This document shows positions 32,817 through 45,472 of a stretch of 64,000 bases of DNA, in pieces. The position numbers and the translations under genes were made by a program. This stretch comes from Glandiceps talaboti (taxonomy: Eukaryota > Hemichordata > Enteropneusta > Spengelidae). The stretch spans positions 21,573,181 through 21,637,180 of the forward strand of contig NC_135552.1 in the NCBI RefSeq assembly GCF_964340395.1, written 5' to 3'. The notes under the pieces were generated by a model. The model saw only the letters and a program-made list of their open reading frames with translations, was not told the DNA's origin and searched no databases. Numbering within the stretch: position 1 is the stretch's first letter; the number at the start of each line of letters is the position of its first letter.

Positions 32817-35800
32817 CCACAACACTGTGAATTTTCAGATTGAGATGATAGTACCACAACAATGGATTACTGACAATTATTATGCATGGTACAGAAATTA
32901 TCTACCAGCATGGACCGCTGTGAAATGACTCAGCTCTCAATGCAGCCAGCAAGTCTTCAATTTTTTGTTCACTTTCTATTGTTATCAGTGTGAGTGAAAG
33001 ATACATCTGTGATCGACAGATGAAAAAAGTGAGATTTCGTCAATCGCATTTTTGTCATTCATCGCATGTGAATGACAGATTGTTCTGTAAATAATAGAAA
33101 ACTCTGAAAAGACTATTTCTAGAGGTTTTGTGTTATTTTTCACTAAGGAACTGTTATCTTGCACATTGATTTTCATGAATAGATCAATAAATCCCATATG
33201 ACAGACTTCGTCGTTGTAAGACAAATCATTTAAAGTACAGTCGCATCGAACAGATAGGATGTACCGAGTAAAATAATCAGAAACTGTTCTAAACTGGTTT
33301 TTAATTTGTTGAAATATGAGCAATTTGAGACAATCTGTGTACATTAGTGAACAGTACATGTGTAAAGTTATCCTGCCAAGTTATCTAATCTGATTGAAAA
33401 TAACAAAGGATAGTTTGCACTAGCTGATGAGAATTCCTGTGTTCGACACATGCCGTGAATTTCAATGTAAGAACAACTGCCGTTTTCTGTGTGTATGGTA
33501 GTCAAATAAAGTGTTGGCATAACATTCATCATCGCAGTCAGACAATGATGTTTTTTATGGTGGCAATTGCAAATAAAGTTTGATGGTCTTTGTTAACTGT
33601 GATTTACAACGCTACATAAACTTACTGCCAGACAGTTGATAACTGATCATTGAGTGGGTACTGGGTTAAGGCTATTCTGTAAAAATTAGGAATAATGATA
33701 AGGCCTTGTTGAAGCCCACTGTAGTAATAAAAGCCCCAGTTTAGCCCTAGCTATATCTGTTTGATTTTTGTTTGAATTTTTTTTTTTCATTTTTGGAAAA
33801 TATATTAAGTCTAAAATTTAGTTGCATTGGAATGATAAAGTTAGAAACGAAGGTAATGTTTTGATCCATCTGATCTTGATCACACAGCGATTTAATTATT
33901 CTTTGTTGATGTCTTTGAAGCAAACTGTCTACCAACAATATATCCACCTAATCAGCTCATAGTTGGACTACCCATGAAAGTAGAATTCTTTCTATATGGT
34001 AGTTGGACTACCATATACTCGGGATCTCTCACAACAGCTCTTCAGAATTTTCCAGTTGCACGGTGCCAATCTGTACCACATGAACCAAGCAACCTTCTAC
34101 ATTAGTACAACCATTATAAAGTCTACCCCAAAGTATGATGCTGTGGCACAATTTATCACATCACTGTAACCAAGAGCTAGAGTACAGTCATGCAATAGGG
34201 GAATCTATACACCCCCTCAGTGTCTGTTTTAAAGAACATACAAACAGGAAAAAACCACCGGAGTTGGGGAACACTTAGTCTTATAATCTAGCCAGAGAAC
34301 CTTGTCTGGTTGAAACGTAAAGTAATTAAGGAAGCAATCTACATTCAGACAGAAGAGACCCATCATGAACAGGGACCAAGGATATCAACTACCATCAATT
34401 TATAGAATTTATAGACATATTTTTCTGCCAGTTTCAAAGACATCAATGCTGATGTTTCTATTAACTTAACTTTCTAAAAGTAACCAGTATATTGTACTGA
34501 CCTTCATAATTCAAAGGATTAATAAAGTATCACTAATATTTTTCAAAGAGCCAAAACTAAAGAAAAAAGATTGAACGATGCCCAGTCTTCCATCTGAATT
34601 TTGTACTTGGTCATTCCATAAAGAAAACTAGCAACCTGCTACATGTTACCAGGTGATCTGCAGTTTCTTGAATTCATTTTGAAATTAGACTAACAACTTT
34701 GATGTAAAACAGTAAAAACATTTTTTTTTAAAGATATATCTCACCCAGTAGCGAGGAAACATAAAAAACAACACAATACAGTTTGCAACAAAAATGAAAT
34801 CTAAACTGTCATATTGATAAAGAAAATGTGGTTTTATATTTTAATGATAATTTTTCATAATTATTTGTGTATTAAGTTGAAAAAAAAATATTTGAAAATT
34901 TTGTAAACATGACTTTGATGACCAAAATGTTGCATAGTCAGTATCTTCAGAAAGACAAATTTGGTATATTGCTTTTGAGATATGCAAAATGACATGAATT
35001 TGGTATAATATAACTTGAGTTATGTATCATAATGTACAAATCTTTTTTTAAAAAAAACACCTGAATTTGGTATTGCTGTTAAGATATGCATAATGACGCA
35101 TGAATCTTCGGAAAGATGAATTCCTGATTCATACAGTGAATGACAGAAATTAAATGGACCATTTACGACAAGAGGGGAAGATTCAGTCTTGCATGAGTAG
35201 GAAATGTGCACAAAAGAAACCATTATGAATCACTAAACTATAAACCTCATATGGTATGGTCCTTGGTGTGTTGTACTAGCAAATGTCTGTCCGACTCATT
35301 GTTTTAATATTACATGAACTGAATAGATATGCAGAAAAAATCTATATTTTGTCTATAGGGTTTCAACAAAGCATACAAACATGTTAACATTATGAAGTTG
35401 CAAATGTATTCATGCAGTGGGTTTATATACAGCGGGAACAACATGGAAGTCATACAAATTTGCATTGTACGCAAGATAGAAAATTTTCTCTAGAAATTTT
35501 TAGCCCTTGTAGTAGATAGGGATATTTTAATTCAGATATATATAACATCATCTGATCTAAAATTGCAACAATAAAAATGCCCTGTATGGGTGGATTAGGA
35601 AAACTCTGACTGCATCACTGCTTGTAAGTTGGCAACTTGAATTGTCACTTCTAAGTTGTCTGCACCATTACATTTACAAAATTATTAATTAAAAGCATAT
35701 AGCAAATTTAACCTGCACATACACACGTTTTTTCCGTTTTTTTTCTAAAGATGTAATGATGAATATATGAAATGTAAAATTATGTAGTTCAATATTGTAT

Positions 35801-36184
35801 ATAAAATGTACAAAACATAGTCTCTTTGATCTAGTTTCTGGCCGAAAAATCATTTTTTGAGAGAATTATTGACATTGAAATATTGATTGAGGTGTACTGT
35901 AAACAGTTGTTATGAACATATCAAGTACGTATGAAAAAAAACAACGTCTGTCTGTGATTTGTGATGGTATAGTTCACAATTGTACACCATTTTTCTAAAA
36001 TGCCTTTATGCAGGTATTTTGTAATAATTTTAGAGATGTTTCTATGTTTGATAAGCACATCACGTTAGACTGAAAATATTGAATGTGCATGGCAATTGAT
36101 CAAGGAGGTTTTGTGTGTGTTATATACAAAATCATCAGACAAACAAAAAAGAAAAGAAAAAAGAAAAAGAAATAACAATGAATC
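32817..36184. other. Gene-free stretch with one hairpin and local duplications
   Basis: The minus frame 33359-32985 (124 codons) has no domain or splice support. An imperfect duplication with the motif GAATTTGGTAT...GATATGCA.AATGAC recurs around 34950-35110. A hairpin is listed separately at 33993. Confidence 0.45.
33993..34017. repeat. Perfect 11-bp stem hairpin
   Basis: TATATGGTAGT, loop TGG, ACTACCATATA. The stem overlaps a second copy of AGTTGGACTAC (first copy at 33961), so it probably arose by a small local duplication. Confidence 0.8.
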
Positions 36185-37080
36185 CTGGCCTACGTATATG
36201 AGGAAAGGATGATACTGGGAGCTTGAAATTCTGTATTAAAACAAAACTTTATAAAAAGGTCAAAAACAGCTGGCCTATCAATAGAGACATGAAGTACGAA
36301 TACATGACCACAGAGACTGAAATTCTGGCTAGATAGAGTGATTGCAGTTGATATTATTTGCACATTTTGCATAACTTTAAACTAAGGCTTAACAAAAAAA
36401 AATGTGTGGTTCTGATTATGCTCAAATTTAGAATAGATGGGGTAGGTAGATTTTTTATTTTATTTTTTTAAAGATATTTTTTATTCATATGTGAGTCGAG
36501 TGTCTAGTTCAGGTAGTTATGTTTTCTGTTGTTTTCCATACTTTCTATGTTATTGGTTTCTTCTCATCAGATGTACAGCCATTACAGATTGGGAAGAAGT
36601 TTTATATTGTCTTTTTAAGTTGATGTCAATTTCCGCATTCACTCTCTCTTGCAAGACTTCACAATTTTCACGATTTTATTATTTTTTTGTAAAAAAAAAG
36701 TTTAGGGTTGGCGTGAAAAACTAGGTGGGTTCAGGTAATTAGAACCAAACAAGTTTTTTAAAGTCCTAAACACTTTTTGAAAAGATAAAATCATTCGAAA
36801 GCATGACAGTAAAAGGAATCAGAGAGCTTGAAATTCTGGAAATATTTTAAAGGAAAAGCACTAAATACCTCGTAAGCTCTACCATGTAGGTTTCCATATT
36901 CAGCGATTAAAAGCATGATCACAAAGATTGTAATCCTGTTAAAATATTTTCGGGAAAGATTCAAAATTTCTTCATCCTTTGCCTATTATAATAGATATCA
37001 AGAAAACATGTTGACGAAGTGTGACATTCTAGCTAGACGAAATGGTTGTGATTGATATTACTTCATATAACTTTATACGG
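36185..37080. repeat. Diverged direct duplication flanking repeat A copy 2
   Basis: The left copy (36185-36383) and right copy (about 36790-37080) share, in order, GAGCTTGAAATTCTG, CATGA(C/T)CACA.AGA, ATTCT.GCTAGA(T/C), TTG.....TTGATATTA and CATA.AACTTTA. The family A repeat lies between them. Confidence 0.7.
36419..36771 (+). repeat. Dispersed repeat family A, copy 2
   Basis: Homologous to 868-1232 in opposite orientation, with a shared order of motifs from GGGGTAGGTAG through TTAAGTTGATGTCAATTTC to the A-run at about 36691-36700 and AGGTAATTAGAACCAAAC. It sits between two diverged copies of a local duplication (36185-36383 and 36790-37080), so it probably inserted at or near the duplication junction. 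Confidence 0.75.
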
Positions 37081-40000
37081 TACAAACTTTTCAAACTGAT
37101 TGATTGGTTTTTAAACAGCAGCAAAGGTGAAGTGCTGTGATACGTTTTAGTGGCAATTGAATTGGAAAGATATGTCAGAAATTGGCCATTTACATCACAA
37201 AAATCTACTCTGCGCAGAATTTTTACGAGTATTTAATGTCATTTGCAGCTATTAGATCAATGTAATGGCACACTAGAGATATTTTGCTACGATTACAAAA
37301 ACAATTTTTGCAATAAACAGCAAATTTATGACCTTTATACCAATCCGATTGTTGTTTCAGCCACTGTTTCTTTTAAATATGTTTGTCTAATAGCATGCGT
37401 ACCTGAGAAGTTTGTCGTCATCACACAAAAAAGTATTTTGGTAATAAATATATGATTTTATGATGTGTGAAGTGGTGGCGTTAATTCTTCCGTTATTCCA
37501 TTTTTTTGACTCGTGCGACAGATTAGAAAGTAAGACTTGGTGATGTGTGCATGTCGTAGGAAACCATTACTGGTAACGTGAGGTCAGATATTTTTACGAG
37601 CTTTTAATATTTTATCAGTGGGACAACTAGGGAGAAGACTTTAAGAGCTTTGGCAGACTTCTCTACTCCTGACACGGCACATTGAAATAGAAAGGAAATA
37701 TTGAAGTTGACAGATTTCTGATATACGCATGACAGTCAGTGAGTAACTAAAGACTGGAAAATAGTCGGTCTTTTTCATGCACTAACAAAAAACAGGATGT
37801 TGAAGAAAAGATGTGAAATAATCCGTCATTCCCATAGTAACTGGTTGTTTTCTTTCTTCGATACATACACAGTGACTGCACTTTATTGGCATCTGTGCAT
37901 GACATTCTTTATTTTCACAAACAGAATACAGTATCAGATTTAATTTTTTACTACCCGATCAAGTAAAAAAAGAGAGATATTTCTGTAAACCGTCATCCTA
38001 AACCAAAATTTTTGAAATAATTTTATGGTAAGGTTGAATGGTACACGATACAGCATTTGATGATTTAAAGTTATTTTTACATCTTAGGTTGTGAAGTAAT
38101 ATTGATAATAATTCTATACTTAAAAGCTCATAATCACAGGAAAAATGTATAAACAGATTCTTTTTGTAATAATTACATGTACCAGTACACAATATGGCCA
38201 CCAAGGTCAGAATTATTAGGTGCCCTGACAGCAACCTGGTATTACTAACCTGTGTCTTCATTCAATTTCTTCATGTACAACTTTAGGCTAAACTATTTAA
38301 TACAAGTATTGTAAATTCTATTTTCTATAGTAAACCTTGTAATAACATCAAATTCTGAATGTATAAGTGCATCAATTTGTCAAATTATGTATCTGAAAGT
38401 CAGTTTTCAGATTTGGTTTCGCTTTATACCATGAGTGTTATTCTGTTGTTCAAATGTTTTGGTTACACATGGTTCAATATTGCCGATATATTATATATAC
38501 CATAATTGAATTGAACAGAAATCTTAATCAAGTTGTATTTGAAACGTTATTTTAACTTTAAGTGAACTAGAATACATTACTCTCTGCTGTGAAAATAGCA
38601 GATCTCATTTCACTGGAGAACTCATTATTAAAGTGAAACTTAATTTATTATACAACACACTATATACATTCAGTGTGTACTTAAGGTTACAATGCACCAA
38701 CTTGTGACTGCTCCAATACACCATTATTACATTATCAGGTATTTGATATGATTATATTTCTTAAGGAAATCAATAATAGTGAACTCAGAGAAATTAAGTT
38801 GTTTTGCAGTTCTTTGCTCTTTAAATTGTTTACAGTTCAAGATTGTTTTGCTAAACACTATGCAAAGGACATGTTCAGTATTTTGCCTCCACCATGGTTG
38901 GAAATGCATAGGAATTCTATGCTAGGGGGACCTAATCCATATCTGACCCCCTAGCTTGATTATTGTATGTTTCCATTGTATTACTGTTTGGTGCACAAAA
39001 TTACAGGCAGAAATCGTGAAAGAGATCAATGCAGTTTCTATTTGTGTCTAAATAAACATTCTGTATTGTCTGATTTGTTCTGCAGAGATGTTTTTCCAAA
39101 AAATGTACTTTTTTAGAGTGATTTTTAAGTGAAACCTAGAAATTGGGAAAACATATAATTACAAGCTTTTCAGCCGTGAAAATTCCTGAATTCAAGCTGA
39201 TAATATTCCTTGGGGCACATGATGGAATTTGGTCAGAGGTCACAAAATTTGGTATAGAAGAACATAAAAGATGGGGTGAAAAGGTGAATCCCTGCTATTA
39301 ACAGTTTTTGTGATATTTGCCTCACGGGGTGGCAAAGGATGCATATTATTTGGGAGGAGTTCATGTCTCTTGATGCAGTCATAAGAATTTCATTTCATGG
39401 TAATTTTCAGCCCATTTACTCACATTTCAATGCTTTTCTAGGGTTTTATGCCCCACTATAACAGATGGGGGGAATCTGCTAAATTGTGATGCATGGTTCC
39501 TAAAATTTAACTTGATTTCTCAAGAGAGAACACATTAAACAAAGAATGTTATGATTTACAGTTTCCCTTACAGTGTTTTCCATAGCAACTAAGTTGAGAG
39601 AACCACATTAACAAGAAATTGAACAGGATTTTGCAAAGATTCACTGAAATTAGAGGGTAAAGTTTTAAATGAATTATCCAAATTTATTAAATATATTTAC
39701 CAAGGCAAGAAAAACTAGGATATCAACAAATCAAAGGTCCAGTTTGGATTAGGATTAGGATTAAGATTAAAATTTTAAGTGGAAAAAACAGCTGTCTGGC
39801 AGAGAGCTGTAGAACAAGTTGATCCAGAACAAAAGATCATCCTGGGTCAACTAACCATATAATAGTAATGTGAGAACCTGGGATTGAAACCTTGGCCTTT
39901 AACAGATAGAAGAGATAATAGAAAAAAGAAGATGTGATGTATGTTAATGAAGACCGTGCTAGTATTTGTTTTATTACAATGACTATGAAAGTTATAGCCC

Positions 40001-41960
40001 ACATATATACTGCTGTCATTTGGGGTCAAGTTGTTTGTGTGGAAAGTGAAAACCGATGACCCGAAAGAGTGTACATATTCTAGAGCCTGTACCACAGCAA
40101 TATGCCTTCAAGTTCAAGTGGCAATCCAGTATTTACATGAAAGTCAATGCACATTGATTATTTACTTTGCCACTTCAAATTACATATTTGCACACTTCAA
40201 AATGAAACTCTTTTAATTGATTTTATTACCAATGCTGAAATTATGTTCGGAATTCAAAATGCAAAGTGGAAATCAATATTTACAAAAAAAATGTTATTAT
40301 AACGGATAAAAATTCAATAACTAGCTACATACATTCTATTACTGCTTGAAAAATAAATGGTTTTTATTGGAAAGCTTGTGTCACACAAAAAAAGTAGCCC
40401 ATTCATTATATGATGCTATAGCGCTAAGAATTTCAATGCTAAAAGCTATTTGTAAGAAAGCTTATCAATCAGTCTTGTTGCTAATGAAAGACTCTTAAAA
40501 CGTCATGCTTTCAAATTTGAGAATCCAAAAAGCCTTAAGATTTACTGATAGTTTGAGTTCTTTGGTCTATATATTGACCCTTTAATGAAGTTGGCCCACA
40601 CAAATAGAGACTCAATAAATGTACTTGCATACACAAAGACTTCTAAAAGTAAAGTTAAGGAGCTGATTTCATAGACGAGATTAGTAATTTAGTCCTCTAC
40701 ACTTAAAGGAGATCAACTCAGAAACTGTACAGTATGGATGGATTAAAAACGACATTTGATAAATAGATATTTGACAGCTGATTTTGATAATGAAGGAAAA
40801 TAATTTCATTGGAAAAGTAGAATAACAACTCAGTCTGTATATTGTCTATGTTTGTAAGAATTAAGGGAACACAGTTATGGCAGCCCTGATAGTCATTACG
40901 TAATTTCTGTATAAGGAAAAGACACAACTTTGGAAAATGTATCTGAAATTGACTGACCAACCAAGCTATGAACAATCCACCATCAACAGCCCAACAAGTC
41001 TGTCAAATTTATGTGTCAGTCAACTATATTCTCAGTGCAGCAAGAATCAATAAATAAAAATTCCCAGCAAACAAATAGAAAGTAAACTCCAAGATGACGT
41101 ATTTTCTCTGACATTCAAGTTGTCAACTAACTCAAGTTAGCACTTTTTATTCATTATAAAGTGCTTTAAAAAATTCACTTTTCCTGAAAGGATCATCCAA
41201 AATTGACACGAACTCTATTGAGGACAGCAACATAATTCAGGAATTTAAAGCGCTATCAAGATATCGATGTAATCGTATTCACTATTTTCCACATCTTTCA
41301 GACAATGTATGCATCTTGACTGTTTCTGTTAACATGCCAGAGATTGCCATCTTTAGATGATGTGTCGGCAAAAACTAATTGTGACAAATATCACTGTATC
41401 TGATTTACGCATAAAATCATAAAATCTAGTCCTCCTAAAAAAAATTCGCCATCTGTTCCATGCTTGACTGAAAGTGATCATACTTGTTAGTTTCAGGTCA
41501 CTGGGTGTGCTTACCAGTTTAAATATGTATAAGCCATGAAATGTACATTAGCTTGATGGTGTGTTTTTGTCAAAGTGTAAAAAAAAAATTCTGAACAAGA
41601 TATCTCCATTTGATCGGCGTCAGTTTGTTTAAATTTACACCATGTGATGATAAGTACATTATTGTAGGAATCACTGTATTCTTTTATCACATGTATCTTT
41701 CATTTATTAACCACATCAGAAGTAGATTGTGTTTGTCTTCAATTTTCTGGCACCATTTCTGTTTATGTCTTTGCAAGCCGTGGTATTAAGTTTCTAATGG
41801 CATGCCTTATCAAGACATCTGTGTTGCCATGAAAGCATGTTGCTGCCTGAATTTTGAGTAGTTGCAAATTGAAAGTGTTTTGTGAGGGAAATGAAGCTGG
41901 ATGAAGTCTGGATTCTTCAATAGCGATTCTTTTTGATATTGTATTTTTAAGGAGTGCGTG
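37081..41960. other. Gene-free stretch
   Basis: None of the short frames (37243-37455, 37998-38261, 38727-38954, 39837-40216, 40718-40975) has a domain, leader or good splice context. No RNA gene was recognised. A GGATTA tract occurs at 39749-39763. Confidence 0.45.
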
Positions 41961-42236
41961 TGAATGAATGGATGGATGGATGAATGGATAGATTGGTGGA
42001 TGGGTGGGTGGATGGATGGATGGATGGATGGATGGATAGATTGGTGGATGGGTGGGTGGATGGATGGATGGATGAATGGATAGATTGGTGGGTGGGTGGA
42101 TGGATGGATGAATGGATAGATTGGTGGATGGGTGGATGGATGGATGGATGAATGGATAGATTGGTGGATGGGTGGATGGGTGGGTGGATGGATGGATAGA
42201 TTGGTGGATGGGTGGGTGGATGGATGGATGGATTGA
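41961..42236. repeat. (GGAT)n array with higher-order pattern
   Basis: About 69 GGAT-type units in which a longer pattern, ATAGATTGGTGGATGGGTGG followed by several GGAT units and usually GAAT, recurs five to six times. So a block of 40-60 bp has itself been duplicated. A short (GAGT)n follows at 42253-42270. The HPSIHP and THPPI frames are artefacts. Confidence 0.95.
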
Positions 42237-42310
42237 TAACCAATGGATAAATGAGTGAGTGAGTGAGTAAGTGAGTGAAAAAATACCGCCAATGGCACTG
42301 TAGCACAACT

Positions 42311-42480
42311 TGGTATGGGCGTGGTCTTGTTGCTAGGCATACATGTATTTGCATAATTTTTGGAATCTTTATTAAATTTGCCTACCCATTCCAGTTTTCA
42401 TCTTTGCAATATAAACCATCATTTCACTGTTGCTAAGGGTGTGGTCATGGTTGCTAGGACCAATTGTGTCAAATTTTTTC
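42311..42480 (+). repeat. Dispersed repeat family C, second locus (two units)
   Basis: TGGTATGGGCGTGGTCTTGT followed by TGCTAGGCA, then a second unit at about 42430 (GTTGCTAAGGGTGTGGTCAT). It matches the module at 12951-13165 and leads straight into the 147-bp array. Confidence 0.75.
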
Positions 42481-42559
42481 AACAATAACTGCAGAATATA
42501 ACACCTCCAGAAACATCACCATCAAGTTTCAAGATATAGTTGTAGACCAGAACTGAGAT

Positions 42560-43274
42560 TTTTAGACCTAATTTGCATATCGCTGATGGGGTCATCACAT
42601 TGTGAATACAGCTTCATCTACACATCCCTAGATGCATCCCCATTAAATTCCTGCCCAATCTGCTTGGTCGTTTTGGAATTATAGATTTTTTACCAAACAG
42701 ACATATTTTTAGACCTATTTTGCATATCACTGATGGGATCATCATGTTATGAACACTTCTTAATCTAAATGCCACTAAGAACGTTCCCATCAAATTTCAA
42801 CCCAGTCTGCTCAATTATTTTGGAATTATAGCTTATTGACAAAAAGGACACAATTTTAGCCCTAATTTGCATATCGCTGATTGTATCATCATGTCCCGAA
42901 CAATCTTAATCTAAACACCCCTGCGAATGTTCCCACCAAATTTCAGCCCAATATACTTAAAAGTTTTGGAATGAAAGATTTTTGACCAAAGAGACACATT
43001 TTTAGACCTAATTGGCATAATCACTGATGGGATCATTATTTCATGAACAATGCTTAATCTAAACACCCCTAAGAAAGTTCCCAGCAAATTTCAGTCCGAT
43101 CTGCGCTGTAGTTTTTGAGTTTAAGTTTTTTGACCAACAATTTTATTTTTTGACCCAAATCAGACACCGATGGTAAGATAATTTTGATTTGAACAATTTC
43201 CCAACTAGACCTCCAAGGTAAAACACCCACCAAATATCATGGCAATCGGTCCTGCGGTTTTTGACTTTCAGTTG

Positions 43275-43276
<2 letters not shown>
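42560..43276 (+). repeat. 147-bp tandem array, five diverged units
   Basis: The anchor C(G/A)CTGATGG occurs at 42581, 42728, 42875 and 43022, exactly 147 bp apart, and a last degraded unit (CACCGATGG) at 43165. Each unit also carries TTAATCTAAA, CCC(A/C)(T/C)CAAATTTCA.CC and TTTTGGAAT. The units differ at many bases yet show no net indels between the first four anchors. The last unit ends CATGGCAATCGGTCCTGCGG followed by (CA)n, a type of ending common in invertebrate repeats. Confidence 0.9.
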
Positions 43277-43319
<43 letters not shown>

Positions 43320-43351
43320 CCACACACACACATAGACAGACAGACAGACAC
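43277..43351. repeat. (CA)n-(CAGA)n microsatellite ending the repeat block
   Basis: CA units 43277-43332 with one CATC break, then CAGA units to 43351. It directly abuts the 147-bp array and is probably the tail of the same element. Confidence 0.95.
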
Positions 43352-44481
43352 TGCCATGCCTATGGCACTATTGAACCTAACAGTTCAGTTGAGCTAAACC
43401 AACCTACTAATCAGTTTCTATTGACACACAATTGCAAGCTTCAAATGATTGGCTAGATGCATGGGATTGAACTGTGTATTTTGAGCTTATTAATAATTCA
43501 GTGTAGGACAATGAAAAAAGGGAACATTTTTGATTTCTTCCAATATAGTTTTAAATACACAAAAACTGACCAGCCTAGATGAAACTTTAATGTGATAAAT
43601 GTACATACCATAAATACTACACAGATTCTCATTCTGTGCAGTGTACTATTTCACACATTATTACTGGAAGTAAAATGTCATAGCTTTGACATCCATCCCA
43701 TTTGACAAAATTGTACATTCGTAACGTTTTCTGTGTGGCCTGTCAAAATGGCTCACAATGTGTTGCAAATACAAAGAGCATATAACGCGATAATTCATTC
43801 AGTTGGCAAATTTTAAACTGTCAGCTGTCAAGCAATGGAACATTTTTATAACAAAAATCACACAATGTTTGAATGAGAATTAAAGTTGAAAAGGCTTTGA
43901 TTCCTAATGTCGCTGGATCTGTGACTCCTGCTTCTATTAGATAGACCAAGTACAGTAGGGCAGTCAGTCACAGCAATGTTGACAGACTAAGTATTAGCAT
44001 ATGTGATCAGTAAGAGAGATCAGTAATCACTTCTACTGTGTTCTATTTCACATAGTTAAATATACATACTATTCATGAATCAACGTTCCAGGTGTCATTT
44101 CACGGAATATGCTATCACAAAATTGATGTCAATATACTTTTACTCTCGGACAGTACATTGGAAAAATGAAATTAAAGTTTAGCTGTTGTATTACAAAATT
44201 GTTCAAATCATTAAAATGATAAATCTCTATAAACATATAATTATACCAGTATAAATTGTCACTAGTATAAATTTAAAAGTACATTAAAATGTGAAGATAG
44301 CAATGCTGTTGTCTTTTAGTCCAAAGTTATTGTAAGAAAGACAATTTTTGATAAATATCTCATTCCCTGCATAATGTAATCACTGTACAGTATATCAGTC
44401 CAGTTTCCTGGAGGGATAACTACATGTGGAGGTTCAAATGAATCAAGGGATGTACGTACTTTTTGAGATTATTGACAGGTG
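43352..44481. other. Gene-free stretch
   Basis: Nothing recognised. CpG-poor and AT-rich. Confidence 0.5.
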
Positions 44482-44770
44482 TGGGAGATCTTTCCCATTT
44501 TGAAGAATAGTGACATATTTTGACAAAGATTGGCTGTTATTATAGTTGTAAACAGCAGTTTCCCCATGCACATGTGAACAATTCCTTCCGCAATTCCAAA
44601 CGACAAGATCGTAAAAAGAGTATAGTTGTCATCTAGTGGGGATCTTCCTTTAAGGGAGAGAAGTGACATATTTTGACAAAGATTGACTGTTATAGGTATA
44701 ATCAACAGTCCATGTGAAACGATTCCATTTGCAATGCTGTCCAAACAGCATGACAGAGATAGGAGTAAAC
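44482..44770. repeat. Diverged tandem duplication, ~154-bp unit
   Basis: AGTGACATATTTTGACAAAG followed by ATTG(G/A)CTGTTAT occurs at 44510 and 44663, followed in both by AACAG and a diverged block with CATGTGAA.......TTCC..(C/T)GCAAT.C. It overlaps a minus frame (44780-44469) that is explained by the duplication. Confidence 0.85.
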
Positions 44771-45287
44771 AGCTAGTCATTGAATTTAAATTTCAATATA
44801 CGTGCCAAGTTGCTTGCCTACAGGCCATGATATCAATAGGCATACCTACTATACCTAGCAATATGTATTTAGGCAGTTTTTAGCATCCTGTTATTGAATT
44901 AGCAGTGAGTGTTTCAATTTATGCCAGTCCTGTCCAGATGGGTAGGTGGTGTTAACACACACGGTTCTTCCTGTCAATAAATCTCAGCCTGTATATAAAC
45001 ATTACTCATCTGACAATTTGACACTTTGAAGTCACCCCCCCCCCCAATCTTTTCCATGCCACTTCATTGCTGTATACTACATGTAATGTCTAATCTTTTT
45101 GATGACAACCAAACCTTATATATGCAAACTGGCTAGTTACAAGAATAATCAAATGACAAACATTTGTATGATTTATATACAATGTGAATTAAAATAATAA
45201 TAATCTTTATTCATACTGGATTATGAGATTCTTATAATAGTCTTAACACAGCAGTTTTGGTATAGATACAAGAACTTGCAAATTGAA

Positions 45288-45472
45288 CAACTCTTGTCAC
45301 ATTATGTATGAAAAGTTGTATTGAATCAGACATCAGCAAGTTCTGCTGAAAGCAGTATAAATGTAGAAGCTTGAATTCACCAAAAAACTCAGGTCTTGTC
45401 ACTATGTGTATGAAATGTTAGTTTTGATTCAAATAATTTGTGCTGAAAGCAGTGTAGAAGCTTAAGTTGACA
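45288..45472. repeat. Diverged tandem duplication, ~100-bp unit
   Basis: TCTTGTCAC.....ATGTATGAAA....TTGAATCA...TGCTGAAAGCAGT..TGTAGAAGCTT occurs twice, with the second unit starting near 45393. Confidence 0.8.

Noticed and set aside
41763-42354. Three overlapping 135-181-codon minus frames rich in HPSIHP/HPPI
   Set aside because: They are translations of the GGAT array. Flanking sequence adds no motif.
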